Positions 45,736-57,125 of a DNA stretch of 64,000 nt are shown here, piece by piece (positions within the stretch are counted from its first letter, which is position 1; every line of letters begins with the position of its first letter). The translations under genes were made by a program, and so were the position numbers. The notes below the pieces were generated by a model. The model did no database searches, was not told where the DNA came from, and saw only the letters and a program-made list of their open reading frames with translations. Source of the stretch: Siphonodentalium dalli. Taxonomy: Eukaryota; Mollusca; Scaphopoda; Gadilida; Siphonodentaliidae. The stretch covers positions 46,267,573-46,331,572 of the forward strand of contig CP136064.1 in assembly GCA_032622095.1 (NCBI GenBank), read 5' to 3'.

Positions 45736-45969
45736 CAGAATTTAAAGCACGTGCAGAGTGTACGATAAGCAAAACACTCAACACCGTGGCGATTGTTTTT
45801 GTGAGAGTGATTCGTGGTGATATTCGTACGATTTAGTTGTATAGCTGGGGTTGGTTCCTCTTTGGAGGATGGAATTGATAATGGTGCCCTGTAGCCGTTG
45901 ACATGTAATGTAAGGTAATTTACATAAAGTATACCTTTACCTTTATCATGAGAGTTGTTTGCTCTCCAG

Positions 45970-46057
45970 ATATTAGCGTTGCTGCTCGTTAGTGAATCGA
46001 GGCCGAAGCACCGGTCGGTTGACGAACAGATTGTAGACGCCCTTGTCCTGGAGCACA
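45970..46057 (+). CDS. Astacin metalloprotease gene, exon a (signal peptide end and propeptide start)
   Basis: An 88-bp exon between the acceptor TTGTTTGCTCTCCAG and the donor GAGCACA|GTGAGTAT. It enters in phase 0 and leaves in phase 1. It encodes ILALLLVSESRPKHRSVDEQ followed by IVDALVLEH: the hydrophobic end of a signal peptide, a likely cleavage site near VSES, then the start of a prodomain. An upstream stop in this frame means the initiator Met must be in an earlier exon, which I could not place. Its link to the next exon rests on phase: A plus AG gives lysine. Taken alone this exon would be weak; its support comes from fitting the chain. Confidence 0.55.
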
Positions 46058-46539
46058 GTGAGTATATTTACACTTTATTTACAATATAGAAGACTCAAAT
46101 TAAACCCAGTAATTCCTCGCCCTGGCGATATTACGGTGTCACAATAGGTCAATAAATTCGCCCTTAAAATGAAAAAAGTCCACACCCATTGCTTTCGTTT
46201 ATGGGGAACTAGGAATGTCCCCATGACGGTGAGAATCAAAACCCGTTCCCTCTCGAATTGGACTAAACATATCTGTATGCCAACCAATAGATCACCTCTT
46301 ATTTAGTATTATATGTTATGTATTATTTATATTGTGATAATGTTTTAAATAATTCACTGATTATTGGTATACGGGACACCCTTAACTGCCTATAGTTATA
46401 AGTAGTGTCTGGACCAACCAAGTCTGGACCAACCAACACGTACTAAGCTTTGAAAATCTTCAATCGCACAACTATCGGTAAACTATATAGTATATACGTA
46501 CAATGATGGTGGTCAACGATATCGAAATCAAGCAAATTT

Positions 46540-46860
46540 ACCAGATTAAAAAGTCATATTTTAACGAGAGAATTACATATCCCTTAATGATAACAGAGTG
46601 GTTGACTATGTTTTAGGTTTCCGCACAGGACACTACAAACTCCCTATAGAACACGGTGCTTAGACAAATACGGATTATTCCAACAGAATGTGCATTCTCT
46701 ATAATCTTGAAATCGTCGATGAATACCACATGGTACTGGAATGTAGGGGGGACTTAGCGAACTAAAATATCTGAAACCCTACTACTACGACAATAGACCC
46801 AACATGCACTTATAAACTAGCCGCTCTATTTATCTCCCGAAGTAATAACACAGTTAAAAC
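46540..46860 (+). pseudogene. Retrotransposon C-terminal remnant
   Basis: One frame reads VLGFRTGHYKLPIEHGA, a stop, then MCILYNLEIVDEYHMVLECR and after another stop ...YDNRPNMHLYKLAALF. The LPIE...C-x-x-(C)...DEYHxxLEC pattern is the C-terminal tail common in non-LTR retrotransposon proteins of marine invertebrates. It belongs to a different lineage from the element at 24.5 kb. At least two stops show it is dead. It lies in astacin intron a. Confidence 0.55.
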
Positions 46861-46989
46861 TTGTCCGTATTTATTAAGAAGGTCCTCCAAATATTTAGTT
46901 CCCCTGATATGAGGTTTACTACCGCCAGACTGTCGAACTGAAGCAGTGTAACTAACGAATATCGACCACCCATTCCTACTTTTATGCCA

Positions 46990-47345
46990 AACATATACGA
47001 GGCCCCCACCCCCACCCCCTGGAATACGGAATACCACTTAACACAGAGGGTGGAATACGGAATACCACTTAACAGCCATATGGATACATTTTCTATTGCC
47101 GTACGAATGCCGGTCATACCGCAGTGTCCACGTCTAAAATGATCTAAAAATGACAATGATCGACGATCTGTATATGTCAAACCGTGAATTTATCATTTAT
47201 TGTGACAAAAATCGCATTTATATTATTATTATGATCATTTTTTGGAAGGTCGGCGTACGAATACCGGTATATTTGGAATACCGAATACCTCCTAACAGAG
47301 GGGCCGGAATACGGCGTACCTCATAACAGGGCAAGGAATACGGCG
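46990..47345. repeat. Local duplications of GGAATACGGAATACCACTTA text
   Basis: GGAATACGGAATACCACTTA occurs twice in tandem near 47023-47076. Variants (GGAATACGGCGTAC, GGAATACCGAATACC) recur at 47270-47345. Unclassified. Confidence 0.6.
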
Positions 47346-47570
47346 TACGAAAAGTGGGGGTGGGGGCTCACATACGTGTATACCTGTAATGACGATATAC
47401 TGTATTTACGTATACACATATGTATAATGTATATTATTGACGACCAGAATAAACTGAATTGAATTGTTACACCCCGGTTAATCCGGTTCCGGATAGCAAA
47501 ATATGTCGTCATATAAATACGATAAATACTCTTCTACGGACTTTAAAAAGAGAGTACTCACTTGGGTTTG

Positions 47571-47657
47571 ATGATTACGTGACATAATTCATGATGGGTG
47601 TCGTCCCGGATAAAACCCGAGTTCGACTCACCAAAGTGAATTATGTCCCGTAATCAT
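47571..47657. repeat. Small fold-back
   Basis: ATGATTACGTGACATAATTCA and its near reverse complement TGAATTATGTCCCGTAATCAT are separated by about 45 bp. Confidence 0.65.
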
Positions 47658-47710
47658 TATATATAATTATTACACACTTTCTACCATTAACATTTCATTA
47701 ATATTATATA

Positions 47711-48133
47711 TGACCCGCCATATCAAAACCAGTCGCAAGTCGGGTTTTCTAAAACTGAGTAAATACATAAAATTTAAAAATAAAATCCGAAAAATATGAT
47801 ATTTTTTTTGGACACATTTGTATATAGTTATACTCTGTCGACGTACAGTAGCATAAAGTGAAGTTTGGGTCTATTAATGTTCTTTTGTAATTTGGACATT
47901 AGTGGTGTATATTTATTAAGAATTTAGCTAATTTGTTTGTCTTTAAATGCGATTATCTCTGATTATCTCTGGAATCGGTTTATGCTGACATTCAAAATCC
48001 TATAACTTTGGACCACAACAACACATTAAGTGTGCTACCTACGTAAAGCTCTTATCACACTCTATAACATGCAGCACGTAACTCAAATAAAATAGTTTTC
48101 GACTTACGACTAGTTTTTATATGACGGGTCACA
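47711..48133. mobile_element. TGTGACCC element, copy D, divergent interior
   Basis: Ends TGACCCGCCATATCAAAACC, AGTCGCAAGTCGGG and CGACTTACGACT, then GACGGGTCACA: the same outer inverted ends as copies B and C. It lacks the terminal hairpins and has an unrelated AT-rich interior (TAAATACATAAAATTTAAAA). It appears to be a distinct subfamily using the same ends. Confidence 0.7.
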
Positions 48134-48134
48134 T

Positions 48135-48360
48135 ATATGATATTTTAAAATATACATGTTCTTGAATGTTTCCTACTGACACTGGCTTTCTATCAAATTG
48201 CCCGGATTAGCCAATCACCACACATGTGACAGCTTTAGACAAAATAATGGGACTTTTTCATTGGTTTGCCCTATACCATCAGCATAGCAAAGCAACGGGA
48301 CCCACCGACATCATAGCAAATTAGCAGGACCGTGCTTACCAGGTGTTATACTTACTAAAC
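48135..48360 (+). repeat. Dispersed repeat also found at 54.5 and 56.7 kb
   Basis: ATGTTCTTGAATGTTTC, GCCCGGATTAGCC and CATAGCAAATTAGCAGGACC recur at 54660-54740, at 56735-56765, and inverted at 54340-54430. Class unknown. Confidence 0.5.
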
Positions 48361-48427
48361 TTGTTTGGAATTTGGTATGCATGTTGACTTGCACTATCTG
48401 CTGTACATGTATGCTCACGGGCGTGGC

Positions 48428-48786
48428 TATACGGGTCCTCCATTGGGAACTTTCATCTGTATAGTTCAATGCAAATCATAGGAAGGCCAATAAATTCCAT
48501 TAGCGCCCTCCCTGGGTTTGAGTTCTCAACTGGAAATCAATATTTTCATCTTTTTGAAATGTTCAACCTGACATCCCATATGGTTGGACGTTTTCCAACT
48601 GTTGCAGAGTAGGAAAACAGTCGACGTTTGGTCTATTATCAACAATTTCACACTAAATGTTGAAAAATCTATTGGCAGGCGATGTTGTACCAATCGTGAT
48701 ATTTTAAACTGCTAAAAATGTTGACCAAAGTTGAGGGAGTTGTGATACACACATACACCAAACTACACTATCGCCACGTTCCTAAA
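48428..48786. mobile_element. Degenerate hAT-type copy
   Basis: Left GGGCGTGGCTATACGGGTCC and right CTATCGCCACGTTCCTAAA resemble diverged ends of 5050-6232. The interior shares CAACTGGAAAT- and TTTTCCAACTGTTG-like phrases. Confidence 0.5.
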
Positions 48787-48828
48787 TGGACCGAACAGTT
48801 TCTGCATTTCTTTCGGAATAATTTTCAG

Positions 48829-48934
48829 AGAAATATGGGAAGCTAGGAACAACGCTACCAAAGGACACCTCCCGGGTGGAACTAGATATCTTACGCACAC
48901 CCCAAGAGATGGTCGAACGGGCACAGCGACGCAT
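48829..48934 (+). CDS. Astacin metalloprotease gene, exon b (propeptide)
   Basis: A 106-bp exon between the acceptor AATAATTTTCAG and the donor GACGCAT|GTAAGTCAA, entering in phase 1 and leaving in phase 2. In the frame that fits both neighbours it encodes KYGKLGTTLPKDTSRVELDI, then LRTPQEMVERAQRR. The basic, helical end fits a prodomain running into a cleavage site. The Asp-switch FxGD seen in many astacin propeptides is not evident. A second frame across the exon is also open, so coding depends on the phase match: AT plus A gives isoleucine and continues as SRQKRNAI in exon c. Confidence 0.65.
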
Positions 48935-48980
48935 GTAAGTCAACGACTTCAGTTAAAACAACTTCAGTAGTAAAGCCATA

Positions 48981-49438
48981 TGTGACCCGCCATATCAAAT
49001 CCAGTCGTAAATCGGGATTTTTTTTACCCTGTGCCAATGCAGTCTCTTATATATGCGAGTCGACCATAGGTCGCCTCGCATATATAAGAGAATGCATTGG
49101 CCTAACAATTTTTTACAATTTTATAATTTCACCTTGTATTCTTTAACAATTTTATAATTTCACCCATACAGAGCCCCAGACAAACATGAGCAGACGACAC
49201 TCTTCTATATGCTTCTATATATGTGTGGGGCTCCCTGCAGGGTAATGGATGTTTTTTATTTTATGTCCTAAAAATTGTCAGAAACATTTATTTAAAAAAA
49301 AAAGATAAAAATTGTTAGGCCAATGCATTCTCTTATATATGCGAGGCGACATATGGTCGACTCGCATATATGAGAGAATGCATTGGCACAGGGTAAAAAA
49401 ATCCCGACTTACGACTGGATTTGATATGGCGGGTCACA
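48981..49438. mobile_element. TGTGACCC hairpin-ended element, copy C (intact)
   Basis: A 458-bp element with ends TGTGACCCGCCATATCAAAT and GATATGGCGGGTCACA. It has a hairpin of about 75 bp at each end (CAATGCATTCTCTTATATAT mirrored) and the interior GCCCCAGACAAACATGAGCA, GGGGCTCCCTGCAGGG. It is the uninterrupted reference for copies A and B. Flanks CATA and TATATG fit a TA target. It lies 46 bp after the donor of astacin exon b. Confidence 0.88.
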
Positions 49439-49439
49439 T

Positions 49440-50010
49440 ATATGTTTTGTATTCAATTTCAATTACTCTTCATCGCGTTTTATATAACATAGTATATGTA
49501 TGATTACAGCAGAATGCAGATATAATAGAGTGCGATGATGAAATTGTGGTAAGATGTGCCGATGGTGTGCATATTCCGCCTGTACCGAATAATACAATAT
49601 ACAGTGCAATTATTTCATTATATTTAAATTTTAAATCAACAACCCATTGTTGTGTCCTGCCGGTGTGCGTTCACATGCCTTAAGATATCGCGAAGAATGG
49701 CACAACCATTTCATGAATATTTAGAGAGTTTCTATTATCTTCCCCTTGTCTGAGTTGAATAGTTTTTTCAGGTTAATAATATTCGGTTTTCGGTATAAGT
49801 GGGGATTTTGAATATTGAAAATGTGTCTTAAAGTGACGTACTATTTTTAATGCATTTATTTTTTATTTAACAACTATAGCCCTTGTGTCCTCGAATCAGA
49901 GTGATAATATATATAGAAAACAAGGGCTCCGCATCAAAGATGGCTCTGGGCGAGTTTTTTTGCCTATAAGCGTGGATCTGTTCGACCAAGAATCACTAAA
50001 ATGGGCGAAC
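49440..50010. other. Intronic stretch without recognised features
   Basis: AT-rich; no gene or clear repeat seen in this part of the 7.9-kb astacin intron. Confidence 0.45.
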
Positions 50011-50013
50011 TAA

Positions 50014-50690
50014 AGAACCATTTCTCATAAATAAGGGCCATAACTCAGGTAAAAATAAATCGAACAAACCTGGTTTTCGAACACGATCGTGATATTGTTG
50101 TGAACGGTGCACAGGTAAAATATGAATATAATCGGTTGAGTTGCACTAACGGTAATAAAATTGCTAAACATAGACAAACTAAGGGCTTTTGCTCAGGTAA
50201 AAGGATCGGACAAATCTGGTTTTCGAAATCGTTCGAGATATTGCTGTGAAAGATCCATATACCAAATATGAATGACATTGATTGACGTTTGTTCAAGTTC
50301 TAGCGCTAACAGACCTACATTTTCCAAAAAATGCCAAAATAGACGAACTAAGGTCTTTAACTTAGATAACAGGTATCGGACAAATCTGGTTTTGGAATTC
50401 GTTAGAGATCTTGTTGTAAAAGATTCATATACCAAATTTGAATGCAATTGGTTGAGTTTTGTTCAAGTAATCGCGCTAACAGACATAACAAATGCTAAAA
50501 AAAGAAACAAACTAAGGGTCGTAACTCAGGTCAAAATTACCGGAAAAACCTGGTTTTCGAAATAGATCGAGATATTGTTGTGAGAGATCCATATACCAAA
50601 TATGAGTGAAATTGTTGACGTTTGTTCAAGTTATCGCGCTAACGGACATCAAATTTCTATAAATAGAAACAAGTTAGCATAGCTCTGGTT
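50014..50690 (+). repeat. Tandem repeat of about 160-168 bp, just over four units
   Basis: AGACAAACTAAGGG-like landmarks at about 50014, 50174, 50342, 50506 and 50665. Each is followed by ACTCAGGTAAAA, TCGGACAAATCTGGTTTTCG, GAGATATTGTTGTGA, GATCCATATACCAAATATGA and GTTCAAGT-ATCGCGCTAAC. Open frames on both strands are consequences of the period. Confidence 0.85.
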
Positions 50691-50911
50691 AGAAAGTTGG
50701 GCGGACCTGATTTTTCTGATTTCCACCAACCTTCCCTCGCCATAGCACTGGTCGAGTTTTGTTCAAACTCGACTAAAAACGTCGCTATCCATGAATACAA
50801 CTTTAAATGTGTATTCAGAGTTCCATGCCAATTTTACTCCTTCTCTAGTGTTTCTAGTGTATTCGAGTTTGAAACAAGAAGTGTGAACTGACCAGGCACT
50901 ATATTATTTGA

Positions 50912-50942
50912 CTAGCAGGGTTACCCGGCGTTGCCCAGGTTA
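50912..50942 (-). mobile_element. Helitron-like 3' end on the minus strand
   Basis: The minus strand reads ACCTGG-GCAACG-CCGGGT, a hairpin with one G-T pair, then AACCCTG, CTAG and T. The element body would lie to the right; the tandem array up to about 53800, with its CAGACAGA tract, may be its body, but I could not define the 5' end. Confidence 0.5.
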
Positions 50943-51869
50943 ATGTATGCTGTGGATATTTGTTGGGGATAGAGAATGCTCTTGCTTAAAGTGTTATACG
51001 TTTTCTCATAAATTGTATATTCAAATAGCATCACAAACCATGATTATTACAGTCATGGAATATAAGTAGTGGCCCACCTTGTCAATTGTCATTCTGTTTA
51101 TCGCGATTAATCCGTTCCACCAATTATGAAGTATTTATTTATTTACAACTGCGTATACATTAGACGTTATAATATGATACATGAACATCATAAACACATT
51201 AGTTCGATAAAAGATGATAATTGGGTTTTACATATTGAGATGTATCAATCAATCTAGTGGGTTGGACTAAGATCTCGAGGACACCTGGCTATCATATCTC
51301 CATGAAACGAAATGTTGCTGCGCATATATATCAGCTACATGTGCCAGGCACAGAGCGAGATTTTGAGTTGTTTATGTCAGTCGATGAGTCTGTTCTAAAA
51401 CCCTTGTCAGATGTCAGTATTGGTAGGATCCTGAAAAGTCTTGTGCTACTATATCTGCATTTTCTTGTATATCAGAAGAAACTATATTTGACTGCACACT
51501 GTGACCACTATTTTTGAACAGGCCTTCCATATCTCTTGACAAATTGTAACTTTTTGTGGAAACTGTATTGAATGAAACAGACTAAATTTTGTTATTATAT
51601 ATATGCAATCCTCTGACGGTTCGAGGTCTCTCAGTTTGCACGAATATATGTATCTCTTCAATAGAATGATAAATATACGTTTAATGCTTCTTCTAGTTAT
51701 CTCTTTTTGCTACCTCATTGTGTGAATGCCTTGATTGCCATTCCCATATAAATATGACTGTTAAGAAGATGTAATTGTTCAAGTGACTTATGTGGGTCAC
51801 CATATGTCGGGATTGTGAAATGTGAACGCCCAACTACTTAAAATGATATGGATATGGCCTGGTGACTGT

Positions 51870-53795
51870 ATATAACTTATATGTGGATATTGGCGAATAG
51901 CAATCTTATCAATGATAGTGCATATCCGCTCGCCATCCGTGACGCAAACGACACCAAATGTGATTTAATTCATGACATATCATTAGAGAAAAACGTGTAT
52001 GAATTTGGTGGAATTTGGTTTATTAAAACAATTGTTGATGCAACGCTGACTCGAACAACGCCATATTGCGAAGATGATTATGTATTCGTTTGGTGGAAAT
52101 CAGCGACAAAACTATTTCACCATATTTTTTAAAGTTACCCTCCCACCAACAGCGTCATTTTAGAAACTTTTAACCCGCACCATTATCTTCCTTGTAAAAA
52201 GTTACCCATCTTAGAACGCATTGGTGCCATCTCGATTGTACCGCGTGAAGTTATATATAGAACGCACACAGACAGACAAAAAGACAGACAGACAGCACGA
52301 TTTTATTTCTTGTATCATTTGAGAAGAACGTGTCTGAATTTGATGGTAATTGGTACTAAAAATATTTTGTATCAGTTTTGGTGACCCTCCCTCCCTATTT
52401 CGGACTCAAACTGCACACACTAAGACTCATTAGAGATTAGAGATGCATATATATGAAATTGGTGAAAATTGGCGAGTATACAAATTCGTATCAAATTTAA
52501 GGTCCCCATATCTCTCACCCACAGTGCACCAATTTGGTGTATCTAAACCACACGATAAGATTCCTCGTATCACGGAGAAGAATATGTATCAATCTGGTGG
52601 AAATCGGCACTAAACATATAGATATAATTGTTTGTGTCCCTCTCATCTCTATACACCACTGACTCGATTGGCCCCACTTGTGACACCCTTAAACCACACG
52701 ATTACACTCACGATATCATGGAGATGATTGTTTATAAGTTTGGTGATAATCGGCGACTAAACAATTTTTTTTATCAAATTTGGTGCCAATCCCTCCCCTC
52801 TCCATCTCTCACCCAAACAGCACCACTATGGCGTCTTTAAATCACGATTAGATTCCTCGTATCATGGATAAGAACGTCTATCAATTTGGTGGAAATTGTC
52901 GCTAAATAAATTGTGCATCAATTTTGGTGCCCCTGTCCCTTTCAATGCAACCCTGACTCGAATGAGGCCACATTTGACAGATAAAAGCCACACCATTAGA
53001 CTCCTCATACCATGGGATGATTTTGTATAAGTGTGGTGGCAATCGGCGACTTATTATCAAATTTAGTGCCCACCCCCTCCCAATCTCTCATCCAAAAACA
53101 ACAATTTGGCGTTGTTAAATCGCACAATTAGATTCCTTGCATCATGAAGAAGAATATATATCAATTTGGTGGAAATCGGCGCTAAAATTAGTTTTATCAA
53201 TTTTGGTGCCCCTCCCCCTTCCGTTCATCCCTGATTCAAACGACGCCACTTTTGACATATTTACACCACACCGTTGGATTCTTCATATCATGGGGATGAT
53301 TATATGTAAGTTTCGTGGCAATCGGCGACAGAAAAAAAAATCTGCCCCCCCTTCCGGGCACCCCTGATGCGAACGGCGCGACTTTTGCCATATTTACACC
53401 ACACCGTTGGATTCTTCATATCATGGGGATGATTATATGTAAGTTTCGTGGCAATCGGCGACAGAAAAAAAAATCTGCCCCCCCCCCTTCCGGGCACCCC
53501 TGATGCGAACGGCGCGACTTTTGCCATATTTAAACCACGCCATTAGATTCCTCATATTATGGGGATGATTATATATAAGTTTTGGTGGCAATCTGCGACA
53601 AATGTTTTTTTCTGCCCCTCCCCCCTTTTCTGCCCCTGACAACAACGGCGTCACTTTAGAAAATTCTAACCCCGACCATTATCTTTCTCGTAAAAAGCTA
53701 CTCCTAGTAGACCCCTTTGGCATCATCTAGATGGTCCCCTGTGAATTTCTATAGAACACAGATAGACAGACAGACAGACAGACAGACATTCGCAA
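51870..53795 (+). repeat. Tandem array of 130-140-bp units, about thirteen units
   Basis: Landmarks GGTGGAAATCGGCG or GGTGGCAATCGGCGAC, a pyrimidine-rich stretch, GATTCNAACGNCGCCACT, CACACCNTTAGATTCCTC and ATCATGGGGATGATTATAT recur throughout. Two adjacent units (53265-53397 and 53398-53525) are almost identical. CAGACAGACAGA tracts occur at 52268-52300 and 53765-53790 after matching preambles, indicating a longer-range duplication. Confidence 0.75.
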
Positions 53796-53876
53796 ATATA
53801 GATATAGATATTGAATTGACCAAAAGTTTATCGCATATAGTTATGATGCGTTAAAGGAACACAACTATTGTATTAA

Positions 53877-54238
53877 AGACACGTTATGGACTTGTTCGAG
53901 TGCGATAAACTTATAAGTTAGTTCTTATAGTCTCTGTTCCAACCTGGTGAATGTAGCACTCTACCAAAGAAATCGACCATAGTATACTACTCCATAGAAA
54001 ACGTCGTCTGAACTATGCTCAATTGTAAATATATACATCTCAATTCGGGACGCAGCATTCGGCGATAAACTAACGCAAACGATTTCGCCATCTAGCGTCA
54101 TTGCATTTAATTAATATATAAGAATGACCGTGTATGTTGTCAATTTGGATTAATATTCGTACAAATAACTACTTTGAGCAAGATTATTCTCCATTTCTAT
54201 TCGCTCACCCTGCCGGAGTGTTTCACATCACTTTAAGT
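53877..54238 (+). repeat. Direct repeat with 62091-62465
   Basis: Shares TATGGACTTGT, CCATAGAAAACGTCGTCTGA, TTCGGGACGCA, CGATTT-GCCATC, AATAACTACTTTGAGCAAGA and GGAGTGTTTCACATCACTTT with the later copy, in order over about 360 bp. Unit class unknown. Both copies lie in astacin introns. Confidence 0.75.
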
Positions 54239-54799
54239 CTTCTTTTTCGAAATTATATAGCGCATTTTGGTCTTCATCGTTTTATTAGAGGGGCAAAGCA
54301 AGACATTGTTAAATTAAAATGTGCATGTTGTTGTAAGCAGAGGTCTGGAACCCGCCCCTGGTCACGTGGTCCTGCCAATGTGCTAATGATGCGATTGGGT
54401 CCTGCTGAATTGCTATGATGATATTAGGGCAAACTGATGATGTTAACAAAAAGTACCGTTATCTTTTTTAATTTGTCTTTTTCCCGGTGTTCCGATAATC
54501 GGAACATATCCAGAAAAAGCCATTATGCGTATCAAACATTCAAACACATTTTTATTGCGAAATATTTTAATACTGGTTGTATTAGTTGTTGAAAATATAT
54601 CGACAATAATCATGATGGTTATTTCAGAAACATTAGCTCAGGCATTATTATATTTTTCAAAAATAGATATGTTCTTGGATGTTTCATATACACACTGGTG
54701 TTTTCTCAAATCGCTCGGATTAGCCGAACACCTGGAAAATGACAACTTTAAAAACAACTAGAATGAAACTGAAATTGCAGAGCAATTTCGATACTTCCA

Positions 54800-56620
54800 T
54801 GCATGTTCGCCAATGACGGAAATTGTTTCACCTGATAAAGCGTCAGTTGTCAGGAGACACATATCAGTATGGTGATACTATAGCCCATAGTAATACTCGG
54901 CAACCACAGATTCTATCCACCAAATTCCATCAAAATTTGCAGCAAAAACAATTTGAGATACACACCAACACGCCATTTCTCCCAAACCGGAAGTCAAATC
55001 CGTAACCTATATACATCATTATACAGCGCAGAATCTGATGCACATAATGCAAAAAGTCCGAACCCGATATCTCAAGCCGTTTTGGATGAGATACGTTAAA
55101 AATAATAAAATAGATAAAGGGCGTTGTTCCCTAAGGTCAAGGTCAGACGAAATTCTCTATTAGTCCATCGACTGCGTATGCTCAATAGCTATGCAGGTAC
55201 AACACTTCAAATCAATTGGCTGAGCCGTTTTGACGATATAAGAAATCAAACCTCGATTTGCAAGTCATTCTAGGGGCGCGAAAACCCCATACAAATCAGG
55301 TTTTAAGCAGCCAAACTCTAGAAATTTAAGTCCGATTAAAAAAATTCGAGTGGAATAGCGATTAGCGGCAACTAATGATGATGTCCACGAAATTTCCTAA
55401 AAATCTGCGCCAACATAGTTTTGAGATACATACCCACACGCCCGTTCTCCCAAACCGGAAGTAAAATCCGTAAGTTATATATATCATTATAGAGCACAGA
55501 GGTTGATGCACATAATGCAAAAAGTCCCAACTCAATATCTCAAGCTGTTCTGGATTTCGTATAAAGAGCGTTGTTTTATTATTCGACCCAGAGCCATCTT
55601 TTTAACCAGAAGTTCGACCCCTATCATTTTTCAATATTTTACAAAACACATACACGCGCAAATAATGAAAAAAGACCGAACCCGATACCCCAAGCCGTTT
55701 CGGAGAAGATACGATAACAACAATAAAACATATAAAGAGCGTTGTTTCCTAAGGTCAAGGTCATACAAAATTCCATATAAGTTCATCGACTGTGTATGCT
55801 CAATGACGATGCAGGTCCGAAATTTCAAATCAGTCGGTCAAGTCGTTTCAACGATATCAGAAATCAAACCTCGATTTTGCATTTTTGCAAGTCATTCTAG
55901 GGGTGCTAAAACCCACCAAAAAATCAGGTTTTCAAGCAGCCATAACTCGAGAAGTTTAAGTCCGATTAAAAAAATAGTTTGAGATACATACCCACACGCC
56001 CACTCTCCCAAACCGGAAGTAAACTTTATATATCATTATAGAGCGCAGAGGTTGATGTACATAATACAAAAAGTCCCAACTCAATATCTCAAGTCCTTCT
56101 GGATTTCGTATAAAGAGCGTTGTTTTAATATTCGACCAGTGGCGAACTTTTAAACAGGAAATGCGACCCCTATCATGTTTCAGTATTTTAGAACACACAT
56201 ACATGTGCAAATAATGAAAAAAGTCCGAACCCGATATCTCAAGCAGTTTCGGAGGAGATAGGGTAACAACAATAACACATATAAAGATTGTTATTTCCAA
56301 AGTTCAAGGTCAGACGAAATGCCCTATTTGCGCATCGACTGCGTATACTCAATGACTATGCAGGTACCAAATTTCAAACCAATCGCCAAGCCGTTTCGAC
56401 GATATAAGAAATAAAACCTCGATTTTGCAAGTCATTTTAGTGGCGCGAAAACCCCCCTAAAATCGACAAAATGGCGATAACTCCGAAGGTCAAGGTCGGA
56501 CGAAATTCTCAATAGACAATTTTACTAGATCTTCCAAGGTTTTAACTGAAGAAAAAAACAGCAGGTGAATCGGTCCAGCCATTCCTGAGATATAAGGGTG
56601 TTATGGAATAATAATAATAA
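54800..56620 (+). repeat. Large-unit tandem repeat (about 470-555 bp)
   Basis: GAGATACATACCCACACGCC, CTCCCAAACCGGAAGT, ATATCATTATAGAGCNCAGA, AATATCTCAAGC, TAAAGAGCGTTGTTT, AAGGTCAAGGTCA and CGAAATTTCAAATCANTCGG recur starting near 54955, 55425 and 55980. Open frames up to 159 codons here are repeat-derived. The segment ends at about 56620 with AATAATAATAATAAAAG. Confidence 0.7.
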
Positions 56621-56855
56621 AAGCCAGAAGAATTACAACATCCTTCCATGTTAAAACATGGAAGTAATAATAACGGTACTTGTTCGTAACGGCATCAGTG
56701 TGCCCTACCCGCATCATACCAATACAACAAGACAAACAGCGTCATAGCATATTAGCAGGACCACTTGACCAGGGGTGGAACCATAAATATGTCTTTAAAT
56801 ACACGCACATGTGGTTTGTAGATGGACAAAGTGTGTTACTTTTTTTTATCAACAG

Positions 56856-56941
56856 ATCGCGTCAAAAGAGAAACGCCATACTGAGCATTACGAAGAGGTG
56901 GCCGAATAATGAGGTATTCTACACCATATCATCAGCTTTCG
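56856..56941 (+). CDS. Astacin metalloprotease gene, exon c (cleavage site, start of protease domain)
   Basis: An 86-bp exon between the acceptor TTTTTTTTATCAACAG and the strong donor TTTCG|GTAAGTAC, in phase 2 and out phase 1. It encodes SRQKRNAILSITKRWPNNEV, then FYTISSAF. This is the signature N-terminus of astacins: a dibasic site followed by NAI, then RWP-N-x-V-x-Y-x-I-x-x-x-F. Cleavage after KR would free the mature protease. The family is secreted or membrane-bound zinc endopeptidases (M12A) acting in matrix processing, hatching, digestion or shell and cuticle work; which role applies here is not visible. Confidence 0.85.
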
Positions 56942-57054
56942 GTAAGTACAGACCCCTGGGCCGGATTCGTCATCTCCAGTTACACCCGTTTACGCGGAAA
57001 CCCCCCTGTTTAAACCGCCGTTTGACAGCTAAACGCATGGTTTAAACTCGAGGC

Positions 57055-57125
57055 CACAGAGTCGTTATTTCGTGGGAATCTGTATACAGAATCTGGATAC
57101 AGATTATGGATTAGTCCCCGTACGA
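57055..57125 (+). repeat. Inverted repeat arm pairing with 58930-58998
   Basis: AGAGTCGTTATTTCGTGGGA is mirrored by TCCCACGAAATAACGACTCT at the other arm; both then run into ATTCGGATTC-type text. The arms bracket 1.8 kb that includes the hAT-type copy at 57898. Confidence 0.7.

Noticed and set aside
49312-49503. Open frame MLGQCILLYMRG and twins at 45445 and 16093
   Set aside because: They are translations of the terminal hairpin of the TGTGACCC elements.
55503-55982. 159-codon open frame
   Set aside because: Lies wholly in large-unit tandem repeats; equivalent frames appear in neighbouring units with changed sequence.
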